From Draba incana (Eukaryota > Streptophyta > Magnoliopsida > Brassicales > Brassicaceae): a stretch of 64,000 bases of DNA. The notes beneath the pieces were generated by a model, which made no database searches, was not told the origin of the DNA, and was given only the letters and a program-made list of their open reading frames with translations. The position numbers and the translations under genes are program-made. This document shows, one piece after another, positions 31,283 to 43,785 of this stretch (position 1 is its first letter; each line of letters opens with the position of its first letter). The stretch covers positions 17,747,010-17,811,009 of the forward strand of contig OY755215.1 in NCBI GenBank assembly GCA_963576765.1, in the 5' to 3' direction.

Positions 31283-32170
31283 TAAAAACAGAATCATTGT
31301 CATTAAATATAGAGTAGTAAATTGAAAGGGCATGACAGTAATTTTGCTTCATGTTAAAAGACAAAATATGACAGATTTTTTAAAAAATTTGAATGCTATT
31401 TGGCAGATTTGTAAGGAATTTGAAAAAAAAATGGGAATAATGAAAGAAATTTAAGACCAAATGACATTTTTGATAATAAGCCCTTTTATTATATTATACT
31501 TGCTTTTGTTTTTATGTTGTATTCTATTTTTAAATGTTTTAATGTATTAGCGGTTAGTTAATTTTAAAAAAAGTTTTAAATAATTCAAACTATTTAACTG
31601 TCAAAAGTTTGTTTTATAGATAATATATATATATATATATGTATATCTTTAAAAGTTGGACATTAGTTATAAAATCAACAATTAAAATTTATGCAAATAG
31701 TATTAACAATATTTCATTAATATTTTTAAAATAATATCTACAATATATTATCAAACCGTTTTATTGTTTTTCACCAATTAGTCATTATTTTGTTCTGTTT
31801 TTTTCCCACAAACTGTATTTGTTCACAAATACATATATTCATTTCGATCCGAAGTTGTAATATACTGCACACGCACAACTTTTTAATCTGCACCGGTCAA
31901 ATTATGTCACCATTCGAAGCTTAAATCATGAAGATTAAAAGTAAGGTGATCATAGTATATTTTACCCGAATCGTATTCTTTAACACAATGGCAACCCCCT
32001 GAAATTCTTTCTTCTTTTTTTACTCTCTTGAATTGTAATCATCTATAAAAAGCATATATAATAATATTATATCATTACTTTATAACGTCCTTGGTTTATG
32101 CAAATAGCGACAAAATAGATGTATCTTTTTATTTTTTTAATTCAACGATAATTGATGTATCTTTTAATAA
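31283..32170. other. Intergenic DNA upstream of the KNOX gene
   Basis: AT-rich, with an (AT)n run near 31625-31641. No gene is visible. It probably holds distal promoter sequence of the downstream gene, but no specific element could be recognised. Confidence 0.4.
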
Positions 32171-32330
32171 GAGCATGATTAACAGTGGGTGTTTTTATTT
32201 GTTAAAAAGTTTAAGAAATGTGCTTATTTTAGCTTCTATAGCACTTTTTTAAGCTTTTTAACAATTCAAACAATATTAAAAAAAATTTAACCCACTAATA
32301 CCCCCCATAACCCATTGTTAATGATGCTCT
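32171..32330. mobile_element. Small MITE in the KNOX upstream region
   Basis: Inverted ends GAGCATGATTAACAGTGGG and CCCATTGTTAATGATGCTC bound about 160 bp of AT-rich, non-coding DNA. TA or TWA flanks suggest a Mariner- or PIF/Harbinger-like origin. It ends about 370 bp before the KNOX start codon. Confidence 0.7.
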
Positions 32331-32489
32331 TATGTATTGAGTAGTAAATTCAATGCGATTGGTAGGAAAAGTAGAATAATTTAGCTCGAGAGGTTATGTT
32401 CAACTGTGTACTTTTGTAATAATATTATTTTATTTTTCATCACAAAATGTTTTGTGGTTTTTATGGTCGAAATATTTAGCTACCCCAAA

Positions 32490-32703
32490 CTACACTCTCA
32501 GACCGACTTTCTCAACCAGTCTCTCTCTCACACACACACACACATAGAGGCAAGCCGTAGAATCGGAAGAAAAAAAATTGGTCGCCCGGCAAGTTTCACC
32601 TTTTCTTGAACTTCTTGATTTCGTTTTTCTTCAGAAACCAAGGCGATCAAAGGCTGGAGATCGAATCGGCTTGCACTGATCGTATCTCCGTACGATTATA
32701 TTC
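32490..32703 (+). promoter_or_regulatory. Probable 5' UTR and leader of the KNOX gene
   Basis: A CT/CA-rich leader (CTCTCTCTCACACACAC near 32520-32545) precedes the first in-frame ATG at 32704. The transcription start is not determinable by eye. A short upstream ATG frame (32406-32609) overlaps and does not lead into the gene. Confidence 0.4.
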
Positions 32704-35700
32704 ATGGATAGAATGTGTGGTTTCCGTTCGCCAGGAGACTATTCGGAGAAGACGACGGCGATGATGATATCTTCGTCGGAGAATCTTATGTCACCGTCCC
32801 ATTACCAGAACTTGATTTGTTCATCCGCCGGAGATAATAATAATAACAATCGTGTGTTTGGATCCAACGAGTTCTTATCTTCTTCAGAGACTGCTTCGAT
32901 CATCACTCCTCGTATTCGAAGATCTCATGGTCATGGTGATGATAATAATAACTTCTCGTTTGGTGTTATCAAGACAAAGATTGCTTCTCATCCTTTGTAT
33001 CCTCGTTTGCTTCATACATACATCGATTGTCAGAAGGTGATTTGTTATCACATCTTTGAGAAATAAAGAAAGAAAAACTAACTAGGTCTAGATGTATCTA
33101 TATACCTACTTTATAATTTTCTTTTAAAGAACATTTGAGTATGAATTTTTTTTTTTTTTGGTTAAAATTGATTTATCAGGTGGGAGCTCCTATGGAGATT
33201 GCATGTTTGTTAGAAGAGATTCAGCGAGAGAACCATGTGTATAAGCGAGATCATGTTCCATTGTCTTGTTTTGGAGCTGATCCTGAGCTTGACGAGTTCA
33301 TGGTTTTTTCACTCTTCCTTTTGTTTCGATTCTTTAAATTTGTTTTTGTTTATAGAAGTGATTTTTTATTTTGTGTGTTGTGATTATAGGAAACCTACTC
33401 TGATATTTTGGTAAAGTACAAATCCGATCTTGCAAGGCCATTCGATGAAGCTACGACTTTTTTGAACAAGATTGAAATGCAGCTCCAGAACTTGTGTACT
33501 GGTCCTGCGTCTACTAGAGATTTTTCAGGTCAGTACTAAATGATCTCTGTCTCTCTCCCTTTCTAAGTTTGCATGTACTGTTTGATTTCTTGTTCACTCT
33601 CGTTGTGTGTTTTATTGATCTTTGTGTTTTTTTTTACTCGATCTGTGTGTCCTTGAAATCTTTGCGCTAATTTAACCTTACAAATCGAGTAGATTTAAAA
33701 ATCTCTCACCAGGGCAAGCGGGCAAAGCTCATGCTTGCGGCCTTCATATCGATCCTCATATTTATTATAACAAAGCGGCCCTCAATTCCTAAAATTTTTT
33801 TTAGGTTAGTCGTCAAATCGGCCTATTTTTTATTTAGCTTGCGGTCCATTAAAACTCAAGTTCAGCCCTGCTCTCACCATGACTTTCCTTTCAGCTCCTG
33901 ATGACCGGTTCCTAGGAATTATGGAAACCTTCTGACAAATATTTATTGTACTTTATGAAAATTATTATAGGGGAAAGGAACAATAAATGGGAATGATAAG
34001 TTGTAGCTGAAACTAGGACCTTAGTAAATATTACTATTAGACTAACCAAATGTATATTAGTTAGAAACAACCTAGGAAACTATAGAAAATACCCTAGTTT
34101 TGGAGGAAATATTTAATTGATTCAGCCACATACTTCATATTTATTGCCATTTTCCTTCATTGGGTGTGTACTTGTGTTGGTTATTTCCTTGTCTTGCTTT
34201 TATATGGGCTTCGCAAAACCTTGGAAAATAGAAAAGGTATGCGTTAGAATGTATCCATGACCTTGGCACAGCTTTGTGCAGCTTTGTGCCATTTAGTTTC
34301 CTTCATTAGTTACGGTTTAGTAGTGTGGGTGTTGAGGACAAAGGAGTGGGTGGGATCTTTTGCTCTGTCAATACTTTTCTTTGTGTTACTTTATGTAAAA
34401 ACTTGTATTATTATCTTCTTCTCTGTCAGAAAGAAAATGGGTCTATGAAAGCAAAAACTTGTTTGACCAAAAAAAAAAAGAAAGAAAGCAAAAACTTTTG
34501 CGCTAGAGATTCTGATTTTGACGTTTCATTGTCGTACTGAAAGTCTTTTTTTTAATAGCTTCCTTTAAGTGAAAGAGAAAAAAACCTAGTCATAAGTTCC
34601 ACTAATAAATGCCACTAATTCCCTTCCAAGTTATTTCCCGTGTACATCCCTATACCAAAATATGGATTTCCTATTTTGGAGGGTAAAAGAAAAGGGTCTC
34701 CCCAAACTACAAAGGGATACATTCCCGTGGATCATTTGGTTCATTTGGAAGGCTAGGAACGATAAACTCTTCAATGGGAAGAATGTACCAGCCGCGATCA
34801 CGCTCCAAGTAGCCCAACTAGAGGAAGAAAGTTGGCGAAATGCGAATTTGGTTAGAGACGAAGAAGACGGGGAGGAAGAATTTTCTACCGAGATTAGAGA
34901 TAACTTCCGATCCGAGCACCCAAGTATTCCGATCTGTCAGGTGGACGCATCTTGGACAGATCTAGGGTCCACTAGCGGCCTCGAATGGTGCCTCACTGAC
35001 ACACTAGGTCAAACACACACCGGCAATCAGGGATGCCGAAGGAGCCTTTCAGCCTTACATGCAGAATTTGAGGGACTCCTCTGGGCAATGGAGTGTCTGT
35101 CTGGTCCAGAAATGTGTTCTTAGAGCCCGATTTGAGACGGATTGCTCAAATATTCTGAAGCTGACCGACGATCCGATTGATTGGCCCGCTTTCTAGTCTG
35201 AGCTAGATCATTTTGTAGAACTTAAAAACCACTTTACTTCCTTCCAGCTAGCATATATTTCTTGTTCATGTAATGTCCGTGCCGATGCCCTTGCAAAAGC
35301 GGCACGAGCACGTAATCATTTATTTTCCCATGTAGATCTCGACGAGTCAGTAGAAAGTATCCGATTTTGAGATGTTTATACCGACCAAATGTGATTTAAT
35401 ATATGGAGTTTGTTGACAAAAAAAAAAAAAAAAAATGCCACTGATTTTCTTGAGCTTGTTTATTGACTTCATGTTTAGATCATCTGAGTCGCTGTTCCGT
35501 ATGTTGTTTTCTGTCGTCACTGACTGATAGGTAAAACAAAACTTTCACAGTTCTTTGAGAGTGCTCCAACTTCTCTTGGTGAGACACGTTTTTCAAAATC
35601 AATGAACCAAAGTTTATATTTCTCCGTTCATAATAAATGTTTTTTTATAACACAATTATTATTTTATAATATTCATTTCATACCATAGCCTTCTACTTAA

Positions 35701-38700
35701 GTTTTTCATTAGAGAAGTAAGTAATATTATAGTGTATATATACGAATAAAGAGTATAATACAAATCTTGATAGTTTTTTTAAAACGTGTGAACAATCTGA
35801 AAACGACATTTATAATGAAATGGAGCGCCCTAACAATCAACAAACCTAACTTGTAGACATTGCCCTAATTATTGGATACATCGTACGCGGACTCTTACAT
35901 TTGAATTCAGTGTCCTTCAATGTGTTCATTTTCTTAGCAAAAAAAATGTGGTCGTTTCACATATGCCCAACATGACACGAAAACTCTATGAATTAAGTCC
36001 ATACACCACATAAATATCTTGATCATGTCAAATGGTTGGATTTTGTGTTACATTAGCCTGACAGGAGAAAATTAATCTTTGGTAGATTTCAAGTTCCAAT
36101 GATCTGAGCTCTTGCGTATGGAGATTATAATTTGCCAAAAAAGTGATTTGTGGCCAAGTTGCTTGTATTTCCTTCTGCATGTCGTGGTGAAAGGGTGTCT
36201 GTGGTCTTGTAGTCTTGTTGGAATTATACGTGAATTGCATTAAGACACTAAGACAATGTAAGTCATGTTTTACTAATTTGCTGATGCATTCAACTTTATT
36301 TATGGTAACCTTTTTGTCTCCAATTTTTTTTTCTTAATTAACAAGCATAGAACTTTGTAAGTATTTAAAAGCGGGCCAAATATGGCAAAAATAGGGGTTT
36401 CTAATAGGATTGCTTTAGTTGCCTTGTGTAGTTGTAGAAAATTAGTTTTTGTTCGTATGCACTAATCTACTAGCCACGTTAGCATTGTCAGAATGCGTGT
36501 GTTATTTTGTCTGAGTAAAGAAAACCTTTTAAGTATATTATATAAATCATTTATTTATTCATCTCCACCTCGTCAGGATCGGAACTAGCTGGAAAGAATG
36601 GAACTAAAAATTGTGGGTTTCAGCTTTAATAGGCTTCTTGTTATCGTGCTTTTTTTTTTGGTATTGAGATATCAAATGCAGCTTCGATTTTTACTTTGTT
36701 AGCATTGTTTAATGTCGAAAAGTTGTTAATACTTATTAGCTTATTAGCTAATTAGAGTTTTGCATTGGAATCATGTTAAAAAGGTTGAAAAACAGATCAC
36801 TTCAGCTTAAATATTTTTTAGTTGGCGAATGTTTAATATATAATCTTATTTTTTTAATGGTAAGAAGTACAATTTGCCTTTTTTGGGATAATCTCATGTA
36901 TGTTCTTTTTGATTTGATAGATATTACCTTCTGAACATCTTTTTCTGCTTTTTAACTCCCGAGAAATGAGTGTATTCGCTTCACCTGTAGTTTTTCCAGA
37001 GAGTCGCATGCTTTGGTTTGTTTTCGTGCTAAATATGCTATTGGAATAAACTAAATATTCTTTAGTCCATTCATTATCAATTGATTTCTTATTGTATTGT
37101 GCTAAATGATTTCACTTACGTAAGCAGCTTATGTTGTTTATGACACTTGATAAGTTGGTATATGCTCATGGTCAGTTTTTGGCATGGTTTTACGTTGGTT
37201 CTCGTAAACATTTAGTGTTTCGATACTGCATTTGTTACAATGGTATCCATAAGCAATGTTGCATCCTTATAGATCCCTAGAGGAAGCTTAGGTTAGCATT
37301 GTTTGCTAAACAGATTACTCGCGATTACACATTAGTTGCTTCAGTAGTTCTAGAATCATGATCATGAGAGGGAGCATCGTGCGTTGTCTTTCACATAGTA
37401 GGATTGTTAATGGCAATGTTTTAAAAATCGGATCGGAGAGCGGGTCGAACCAGTTAAACCGAGAACCGGCTACTGGTCCTATTTGGGTTAACTTAAAAAC
37501 TCAATCATAGTTACACCGGATTTAAAACCGGGTTGAACCGGCAAAAAATCGAAAACCGGTATCCGGAACCGCATCAAACCGGGTTTAACAATTTTGTTAA
37601 TTCAAATTTTTGTTTTTCATATTATTTTCTTTTAGTTATAAGTTTTTAACAAAATTTTTGATAAAACTAATGAAATAGTAAAAAATTTCCATATAAAACA
37701 TTTTTAAATTATAAAAAGTTTAAAATTTTAGACCAAACGCTTAAATTTGTTACAATTGTGTTAGTATCTATATAATTTTATTTTATTTTGCTATTGATTT
37801 TGTTTTTGTTTTTCCAAATGTTTGTAATAATTGAAATGTATTGTTTAATATTTGGGTAGATATAGACATCTAATTAGAAAAAAAATATAAGACTAAATAT
37901 ATATAAATAATATTTTTTAAAAAACTATTAAACCCGGTTGAACCCGGTTGGACCATATTAACGGATGATCCGAAGGCTTTTCAAGTTCGGTCACCGGTCT
38001 GGTTTTAAAAACATTGGTTAATGATAAATATAGAATAATACCTCGACACCCAAAACGAGAGAGAGCTTGAATTAGAAACATTTTAAACTTTTTAATTTGT
38101 AAATAGAAGAGGGTCGAAGATGGAAGAGAAGTGGCCGAGTACATGGTGTGGTCGGAATGTCGGATGTCACATGGACTCCCGTGGATTCCGCTAGTGGATC
38201 CCTCCGTAACCCAATAGCAACTTCCTCTCTTTTAAGCTTTTGTTTTTCTGATTTGATTTGATTTGATTATAAAGGAAAAATAAAAAGGAAAATAGGGGAG
38301 ATAATAGACATGGGGTTGCACTTGTGTTATGTACAGCACAATCATCTATTTATGACTATAATGATTCTCCACTCTCTTTCTTCCCATCTTTTTCAACTAT
38401 TGCTTAGTGGTTGTCTTTTCGTCTCTGCGTTGTTCCCTTGGTGGGTCATGCTATTTCCAAGTGTCCACCCTTTTTTGGGAGGGTTTATATGTCTACCTTT
38501 GTTTTTTGCTATGCATTGGTTATTAGAGAAATTTTGTGATACAACTATATTTGGCTAATAGGTAAAAAACAATCTGTGGTTACTGGTTGCACATACCTTC
38601 CTTAACTAGCATAGGTTTTTAATGGATGTGTGTGAATTATCTTTTGTTTGACTTGTCTAGGGGTCAGCCCATATGTTTATGAATTTAATATGTTCCTTAT

Positions 38701-41507
38701 ATGTATTATCATTATCTTGTCCAAGGATGTTGATTTTGAAATACTATATTAGTCTCATTTTATTTTCTCATGTATTGCATGCTTATTTTTGACATTTACA
38801 AACTCTTTGCTTTTAAAGGATTAAAACGTTGGTACTAACTAAGTGGTGGTCTAGTTGTAAATTGATTTGGAAAGAAGTAAATCTTTCTAATATGTTTTAA
38901 AAGCATTAAAATAACCCGGTAAGTAGTCTATTTAACAGTTTTATTCATCTCGAGAGAATTGTTAGATGGTAAAAATTTAGACTAGTGGGCTGGTTATAGA
39001 AAGTAAAAACCTTAATACTTGTAGATATTAGTTGTTTCTTTGTCTAATCACTAATTAGATAAACATGTTGGAAAATATAGGAGAAATCGCATAAAAAATC
39101 TTCCAGGTGGCAATTTCTTACACTTTAAATCTCGACGGTCAAACAATATCAGTTTTAACTTTTAAGATGGCAATGTTAATACATTAAACCACAAACATGG
39201 CAAATTTGAATGGGACACCAAAAATTTTAGCGAAATAGTGGATTCCGTTAACGGAACAGTTAACACCGTTGAAAAAATTTATAATTAAAATATTTGTTTA
39301 TTAATTTTACAATTAACATTAAAAAAAACAAAAAAAAGAACAACAAAAAAAAACAGAGTTCGAAGAAGAAGAATCTTTGGCTCCGTTATCGCAGAGTTTT
39401 GGCTTTGTTGGTGGGAAACTTGTGCTGTTGTTTTGCTCAGAACCCATTTCGTTTTGCTTGTAATCTTTTCTTCTTTTTCTTCTCCAAATCTATTTCACCT
39501 TTCCTTAACCATAAAGAACACACAACAAAAACCATTAATCACCTTCAATTCAATTCAATTCGATTAAACCCAGCTACGATTAAGATCATGTTCCATACAA
39601 TTCAATCTAACCTAGCTTCGATAAGATCAAATTCGATTATGCCCAGATTCGATTAAGGTCAATCTCAATACAATTTCACCCAAATTGAGCTACAAAACAT
39701 AAAAATTTCAAGAAAATTTCAAATCGAGCTACAAAACATAAAAGAATTTGGGTTTGAACAGTGGATTTTAGGATGGATTTGGAAACTGAGAATCGAATAG
39801 CTTCGATTCTATTAAGATAACAAGTCCATTTTTCGTGAGATTGATTTCGTCGCCAAATATGGAAACCCGACGTTAACCTTTGAAAACCCCTAATTTGATT
39901 TCCACACATCATCATCTCCTTCGTATTCGACTCGGATCCAGCAAGGACCAACAAGGGTTATCGGATTCCAGCAAAAACTCTCTTCGAATTTGGGCAAAAG
40001 CTCCGAAATTTCGAAACCCAAATTCCCAGAAATGTCATTAGGTCAAAAAAAGTTAGGGCAATAGCTTCGATTCTATTAAAATAACAAGTCCATTTCTTCT
40101 TCTTCTTCTTCTTCTAACTTTTTTAAAGTTAATTGTAAAATTAATAAACAAATATTTTAATTATAAAAAATTTCAAAGTGTTAACTGAATCCACTATTCC
40201 GTCAAAATTTTTGGTGTTCTGTTCAAATTTGTTATGTTTGTGATTTAATGTGTTAACATTGCTATTTCGAAGATTAAAATTGATAATGTTTGACCGTCGA
40301 GGTTTAAAGTTAAATAAATTTCCAGGTCTTTTATGTGATTTTCCCAAAAATATAGTGTTCATACTTTGATCTTTGTTAATCAAGTTATAAACACCGTAAA
40401 TTAGTCTTCCCTCTTCTTTTTTTTTTTTTTTTTGTGGACAAAAAAAAATATTAGTCATTATTAGGGGTCAGTATGGTCACTAAATAAAATGGGTCATCAA
40501 AAGATAATAAATGTTGGGGAAGCGTTATTTCCGGGGGTCATTTCAAAGGCACACAGTTGACACGTGTCGTAACTCAAGTGGGCAGTAGTATGCCCTAAGG
40601 AGCACGGCGTCCCTCTGACAATGCAGGCTCTCTTGTGAAGCCTCGATATTCTCTCACTTATCATTGTTTTTACTCTTTTGCCCCTAAAATCCTTGGTTCT
40701 CTTCTTTATGCTTTTTTGGCCCTTTTCTTTTATTTAGCCACTCACTTAGCCATTTAGCCGAGCCTACCAGTATGTTAGGTGTGAGTTATGTTTAATACTA
40801 GTATTTAACGAATTTTCTACGTTGTGTTACTTACTGCATACATTCTCCTAGAACATTTTCATTGACGTTTCACGTATTTAGCTTATTCGTGGGAGATAAG
40901 TAAAAGCATTATTGATCTTTTGCATAACAATATTCTCTTTATGTGAACAGATGATGGTGCGATTTCGTCTGACGAGGAACTAAGAGAAGGTGATAACGTA
41001 GCAGCGCAAGACAGCCAACAAAGAAACGAGGACCGGGATCTCAAGGACCAGCTGCTGCGTAAATTCGGTAGCCATATCAGTTCACTGAAACTCGAATTCT
41101 CAAAGAAGAAGAAGAAGGGAAAGTTGCCAGGAGAAGCAAGACAAGCGCTGCTCGATTGGTGGAATGTTCATTATAAATGGCCTTACCCCACCGTAAGCGT
41201 GTGTTTTGAGTTTTTTTGGGACTTTCTGATTCAATATCCACCGTGAAATGCAAACTAATGGAGACGTATATTAAGTTTTTGTTTCGATATTTTTGAGTCT
41301 CCTAGACATTTCTAATTGCATCCCAACTCTATTCAAATGCGTGTGCAGGAAGGAGACAAAACAGCTCTAGCTGAAGAAACAGGTTTGGATCAGAAACAAA
41401 TCAACAATTGGTTTATAAACCAAAGGAAACGCCATTGGAAGCCATCAGAGAACATGCCGTTTGCTATGATGGACGATTCTAGTGAAACATTCTTTATCGA
41501 GGAATGA
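32704..41507 (+). CDS. KNAT2: Class I KNOX (TALE) homeodomain transcription factor, KNAT2-like
   Basis: Five exons: 32704-33036, 33180-33302, 33390-33528, 40951-41192, 41349-41507; all introns are GT-AG and the phases fit. They give 331 residues, slightly longer than Arabidopsis KNAT2 as I recall it. The N-terminus MDRMCGFRS matches KNAT2 rather than KNAT6. KNOX1 lies at about 86-130 (KIASHPLYPRLL), KNOX2 at about 137-185 (ADPELDEF, KIEMQLQNLCTG), ELK at about 229-250 (LLRKFGSHISSLKLEFSKKK), and the TALE homeodomain at about 251-312 with the PYP loop and WFINQRKRHW. Class I KNOX proteins act in the nucleus with BELL partners in meristem and organ-boundary development. Residue 259 is Gly (GGA, 41130-41132) where relatives have Arg. 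Intron 3 is 7.4 kb and holds three transposons. The frame is intact. Confidence 0.9.
34621..35432 (+). mobile_element. 5'-truncated LINE in KNOX intron 3
   Basis: The plus-strand sequence encodes the LINE 3' portion: FPWIIWFIWKARNDKLFNG, then an RNase H-like region (CQVDASWTD ... SALHAEFEGLLWAMECL) with later frameshifts, ending in poly(A) (about 35418-35435). Target-site duplicates AAATGCCACTAATT (34607-34620) and AAATGCCACTGATT (35433-35446) differ at one base. It lies in the gene's sense orientation. Confidence 0.85.
37414..38016. mobile_element. hAT-type MITE (copy 2) in KNOX intron 3
   Basis: The 603-bp element has inverted ends CAATGTTTTAAAAATCGG and CTGGTTTTAAAAACATTG. The 8-bp flanks GTTAATGG (37406-37413) and GTTAATGA (38017-38024) differ at one base. 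Blocks such as GGGTTGAACCGG near both ends link it to the copy at 78-574. The interior is AT-rich and non-coding. Confidence 0.8.
39081..40346. mobile_element. Mutator-like element (MULE) with long TIRs in KNOX intron 3
   Basis: Inverted repeats of about 220-250 bp (39081-about 39330 and about 40128-40346) share, for example, CTCGACGGTCAAACA and AATATTTGTTTATTAATTTT on opposite strands. Perfect 9-bp direct repeats AAAATATAG (39072-39080 and 40347-40355) fit the Mutator superfamily. There is no transposase. The 0.8-kb interior is less AT-rich and contains a direct repeat of about 30 bp (ATAGCTTCGATTCTATTAA near 39797 and 40060), so it may hold captured host sequence. Confidence 0.8.
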
Positions 41508-42494
41508 ATTAAAGACACAAGACAATGCGTTGTACAAGAAAAAAGAAACAAAAAAGAGCAAAAACTTTGGGACATCGGAGAGTCATCACCAGTGAATATA
41601 AACTCCTTAGGCCAAAAGGAAAAAGCTTTACCTCTACGGACGAAGGGATTAACACGACCCTCTATATTAACATTAGTGGCAATATTATTATGTCACAAAT
41701 CCTCTCCATTGGTCCAAAATGATGGTCTCGTTAGATATATAGAATGATGTGTCAACAAGTTATTTATACTCATCAGATTCTCTCTTGTTGTTCGCAATTG
41801 AAATTAGTTCCTAATAAATCCTATGGTTGATGCCTAATATAACATAAACAATTTGTTACATGACTATTGTAATCGGGAACTGCATGGTTAAATCAAAAAT
41901 ATTCACACACAAAAAAACCTCCTTCTCCAAATATAGTATTCAACAAAACTTGTAGAATAAAATTAGGGCCATGTATTACTGTATCTAGGTCCATGAGCCC
42001 ACTAATATCAAATTTTAGTTGTTGACTAATTTTTTTTTTGACTTTTCATTCTGTTACGCCGGCAGACGTCGGCTGATCAGAAGTATTTCTCCGAGCTACA
42101 ATAAAGTTTGCCCATTTCGCTCTCTCAAATGTTCGTTAGTTATTTCTTTTTCTTCTTCAAGACAAAATTCGTTCCTTTTGGAGTTTTGGTAGTTAAATGA
42201 TCTATTGAGGTTGGGACCGCATCGAATTTGGAGAGGGCTTAGGGTAATTCTGTTTATTTTTGGGGTTTTGTTCTTATCCCTTTCCCTGCTTTTATTCATT
42301 GCCAATTTCGAAACAGAGCAAAAAGCTGGTTTGTTGTTTCCATTGCCTTAATGTCACATTCCGGTGACTGTTTACTGGTTCCTGTGATAAAATGTGTATG
42401 CTTATTATAGGTTTTTTTGAAACTTAGCTTATTATAGTTAATTCGAAGAATGTTTCATTTCCGACAAAACCCATTCGGTAGCTACGGTTTCTGG
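41508..42494. other. KNOX 3' UTR and downstream intergenic DNA
   Basis: The 3' UTR presumably occupies the first few hundred bases. The rest is AT-rich without a recognisable gene. Confidence 0.4.
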
Positions 42495-43317
42495 TGTGAC
42501 ATCCCGGTTTCAGGGCATATATGGTATATGCGGTATATGCGGAGAGGCTTAAAAAGAATTGATTTGGCTACCTATATCAGCAAATTGCACTTATCTTTTC
42601 GGTCACATGTCTCGAAAGAACTCCAGAGTTAAGCGTGCTTAAGCTGGAGTAGTTTCAGGATGGGTGACCTACTGGGAAGTGATTTTCAGTATCGTGTGAG
42701 TGAGGTCAAAGCACGAGAAAATATTGTGTGGTGCAGGGTCAGTAAACATGACTTCCGAGCCTCCCGGACTAACGCACCGACCGTCGGACATGGTGGGCCC
42801 ACGGGCTGAGAGTGGACGAGGGCCCATGGGAGGGGCGGTCGGGGCGTTACAAGTGGTATCAGAGCGAACCCTGACATCTGTGAACAGTCAGTTTGTAGGG
42901 GTAACGATCTTGGTATGCGCAACGAGGACGTTGCGATTTGTTAGTGGGGGTGATTGTGACACCCTGGTTTCAGGGCATATATGGTATATGCGGTATATGC
43001 GGAGAGGCTTAAAAAAAAATTGATTTGGCTACCTATATCACCAAAGTGCACTTATCTTTTCGGTCACATGTCTCGAAAGAACTCAAGAGTTAAGCGTGCT
43101 TAAGCTGGAGTAGTTTCAGGATGGGTGACCTATTGGGAAGTGATTTTCAGTATTGTGTGAGTGAGGTCAAAGCACGAGAAAATATTGCGTGGTGATTTGC
43201 AGGGTCAGTAAACATGACTTCCGAGCCTCCCGGACTAACGCACCGACCGTCGAACATGGTGGGCCCACGGGCTGAGAGTAGACGAGGGCCTATGGGAGGG
43301 GCGGTCGGGGCGTTACA
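42495..43317 (+). mobile_element. Cassandra-type TRIM 1 (LTRs carry 5S rRNA-like sequence)
   Basis: Two LTRs of about 360 bp (42495-42851 and 42955-43317, TGTGACA...GGCGTTACA) surround only 103 bp. That interior has a tRNA-Met PBS (TGGTATCAGAGC, 42854-42865) and a PPT (TTAGTGGGGGTGAT). Each LTR contains a 5S rRNA 3'-half-like stretch with A-box-like AGTTAAGCGTGCTTAAG and C-box-like GGATGGGTGACCTACTGGG. This matches Cassandra TRIMs, which encode no protein and need enzymes in trans. The flanks TCTGG (42490-42494) and TCTTG (43318-43322) are a 4/5 duplicate. Confidence 0.9.
42600..42690 (+). ncRNA. 5S rRNA-like segment in Cassandra 1, 5' LTR
   Basis: It includes AGAACTCCAGAGTTAAGCG and AGGATGGGTGACCTACTGGG, close to the internal promoter half of plant 5S rRNA. 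The 5' half of 5S is missing, so this is a retrotransposon-borne derivative. The 3' LTR carries a second copy at about 43060-43150. Confidence 0.8.
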
Positions 43318-43785
43318 TCTTGTCTTGTCAACAAGTATGCTACTCATTCAGTGGAAACCTAATGGGTTTGTCTTCCCTCAATACCATATTATTTTTTGTT
43401 ATGAATTCAATATATTCTTAAGCTTCACAACATCTTTTTCTCCCCAAAGTTTATATTTATTATACCTCCTTGTAAAGCTATAATTTCAGCTTTACACTCT
43501 TGCTCTGATAAAGCTGAAATGAAGCGAGAATCGCATTTGTGTAAAAGAACTAGGTTCTTGCACTTGAACCTGGCCTCTCGAGTGCCCCATATTACGAGGT
43601 TTGAAGTGGTTTCATGGAAAACTTTTGTTGGCGTTTTGCGTTTTCATTAATTATCCGTTGTTTGAATCTTAAAAAAAAAGCTTCTCGAGTTAGTATAATC
43701 TGCAGATTTCATGGAGTAGTTCCTTCTTTTTAATTTTTATTTCATGTACTAGTACATAAATCAACTTACTATTGCCATTGCATAA

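Noticed and set aside
33135..33383. Independent gene in the frame at 33135-33383
   Set aside because: It is KNOX exon 2 read into its introns; the GT-AG boundaries and protein homology place it in the KNOX gene.
42600..42690. A functional 5S rRNA gene
   Set aside because: Only the 3' half is 5S-like, it lies inside an LTR that is present twice per element, and it ends in LTR sequence. It is a Cassandra TRIM component.
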